Assembly: GCA_019245255.1 (NCBI GenBank)
Contig: JAFARV010000979.1
Location: 1 to 5,976 of the forward strand
DNA length: 5,976 nucleotides
DNA from: Acidobacteriaceae bacterium
GTDB taxonomy: Bacteria > Acidobacteriota > Terriglobia > Bryobacterales > Bryobacteraceae
Reading direction: 5' to 3'
Every line of letters starts with the position of its first letter. The stretch's first letter is position 1. The notes under the pieces are model-generated. The model had not been told where the DNA came from and made no database searches. It worked only from the letters and a program-made list of their open reading frames with translations. The position numbers and the translations under genes were made by a program. This document shows, one piece after another, positions 5,121-5,976 of this stretch.

Positions 5121-5976
5121 AAGATGGCGCACCAGAATTTACCCCAGACGTTGCCCTCGCCCCAGATCTGGCATCCGCAGATTTTGCAATAGAACTGCGC
5201 GGAGTGTCGAAGAAGTACCGCTACTTCACGCTCGACAAGATTGACCTCAAACTGCCGCACGGACAGATCATGGGGCTCATCGGAGCCAATGGCGCGGGCA
5301 AGTCGACCACCATTCGCATTTTGATGGGCTTGGTTCACCAGGATTCTGGCGAAGTGCGCGTGCTCGGCCATAACATGCCCGCCGAACAGGTGGCCGCGAA
5401 ATGGGACATCGGTTTCGCATCGGAGGACATGCGGTTGTACGATTCCATGACGCTCGGCTGGCACATGAACTTCATCCGTTCGATTTACCCGAACTGGGAC
5501 GCCGCTTACGCGCTGCTGCTGCTGAAGCGCTTTGGGCTACGCGCGGATCAGAAGATCAAAGGCCTGTCGCACGGCGAGCGCGTGAAGTCCGCGCTGCTGC
5601 TGGTCCTGGCGCGCAAGCCGAGGCTCCTCGTCTTAGATGAGCCGACCACGGGTCTCGATCCGGTCGCCCGTCACGAGATTCTGCGCGAATTAACCAGCGT
5701 CATGGCGGACGAAGGCCGCAGCATCCTCTTCTCGTCGCACAACACGCGGGATGTGGAACAGATCTCGGACCAAATCACGTTCATCGACCGCGGCCGGATT
5801 ATCGACTCTATGGATAAAGAGCTCTATCTCGACCGCTGGCGGCGGCTGCGGCTAGAGGTTCCGCGGAGCATCGAATTGCCTACGCTGCCGGGAATCATCG
5901 GTGTGCAGCGCGAAGGCAGCTTAGCGGTGGCAACATCCAATGCATTTGTGCCGGATCTCGCCAGCGCCTATGAAAG
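5117..5976 (+). CDS. ABC transporter ATP-binding protein (YtrB-like), 3' end outside the window
   Basis: The frame is open from ATG 5117 to the window end (286 codons visible, no stop). All nucleotide-binding motifs are present: Walker A GANGAGKST (56-64), a Q-loop position occupied by Glu (SED, Glu103), signature LSHGER (150-155), Walker B LLVLDEP (170-176), D-loop GLDP (179-182) and switch His208 in SSH. The Glu Q-loop and the divergent signature are common in the subgroup encoded beside YtrA regulators. A leader of about 24 residues precedes the first strand, longer than in many relatives. The region after about 240 is a C-terminal extension. The partner is expected to be an ABC-2 type permease encoded just downstream, beyond the window; the substrate is unknown, though related systems respond to cell-envelope-active compounds. 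Co-transcribed with and coupled to the GntR gene. Confidence 0.95.
   Translation, partial: MKDGAPEFTPDVALAPDLASADFAIELRGVSKKYRYFTLDKIDLKLPHGQIMGLIGANGAGKSTTIRILMGLVHQDSGEVRVLGHNMPAEQVAAKWDIGFASEDMRLYDSMTLGWHMNFIRSIYPNWDAAYALLLLKRFGLRADQKIKGLSHGERVKSALLLVLARKPRLLVLDEPTTGLDPVARHEILRELTSVMADEGRSILFSSHNTRDVEQISDQITFIDRGRIIDSMDKELYLDRWRRLRLEVPRSIELPTLPGIIGVQREGSLAVATSNAFVPDLASAYE

Overview
The window is bacterial DNA of moderately high GC with short intergenic gaps. The gene mix suggests a soil-type Acidobacteriota bacterium (Bryobacterales/Solibacter-like): a c-type cytochrome fused to a copper type II monooxygenase, a VOC protein, a DUF433 antitoxin, a YtrA-type GntR regulator with its ABC transporter, and a probable selenocysteine redoxin. 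That assignment is inference from gene content; no phylogenetic marker other than ribosomal protein S20 is present.

Left part (1-1760, + strand). Bases 1 to about 640 are visibly more AT-rich than the rest. They hold an unrecognised 93-residue ORF (76-357) and a possible 39-codon ORF (370-489). A secreted alpha/beta hydrolase gene (565-1449) follows. It has a clear nucleophile elbow but stops where the catalytic acid and histidine should be, 32 bases before rpsT (1482-1760), so it looks 3'-truncated at the rpsT promoter.

Middle part (1771-3905, - strand). Convergent to rpsT lies a two-gene unit: a 456-residue exported cytochrome c/PHM-like copper monooxygenase (3558-2188) and, 12 bases further, a VOC protein (2175-1771). 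Upstream of it is a DUF433 antitoxin-like gene (3905-3672). About 19 codons of a DUF5615 (PIN-like) toxin gene (3668-3609) follow it and then stop, a decayed toxin-antitoxin pair.

Right part (4053-5976). A redoxin/AhpC-TSA gene on the - strand reads through an in-frame UGA at 4472-4470. Conventional ORF calling reports only its C-terminal 132 residues. With UGA read as selenocysteine the protein is 183 residues with a Trp-Trp-Sec-Pro-Phe-Cys (UxxC) active site, and a hairpin with bacterial SECIS geometry begins just after the UGA. UGA is an ordinary stop in several neighbouring genes, so genome-wide recoding is unlikely. Divergent from it, a near-consensus sigma-70 promoter embedded in a 33-bp near-perfect palindrome drives a YtrA-like GntR repressor. 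That gene overlaps by 4 bases an ABC transporter ATPase, which runs off the window end. The palindrome is the probable autoregulatory operator.

Main points: the UGA-containing redoxin and its SECIS-like hairpin, the large operator, the toxin remnant, the truncated hydrolase abutting rpsT, and the cytochrome-copper monooxygenase fusion with all expected metal ligands.
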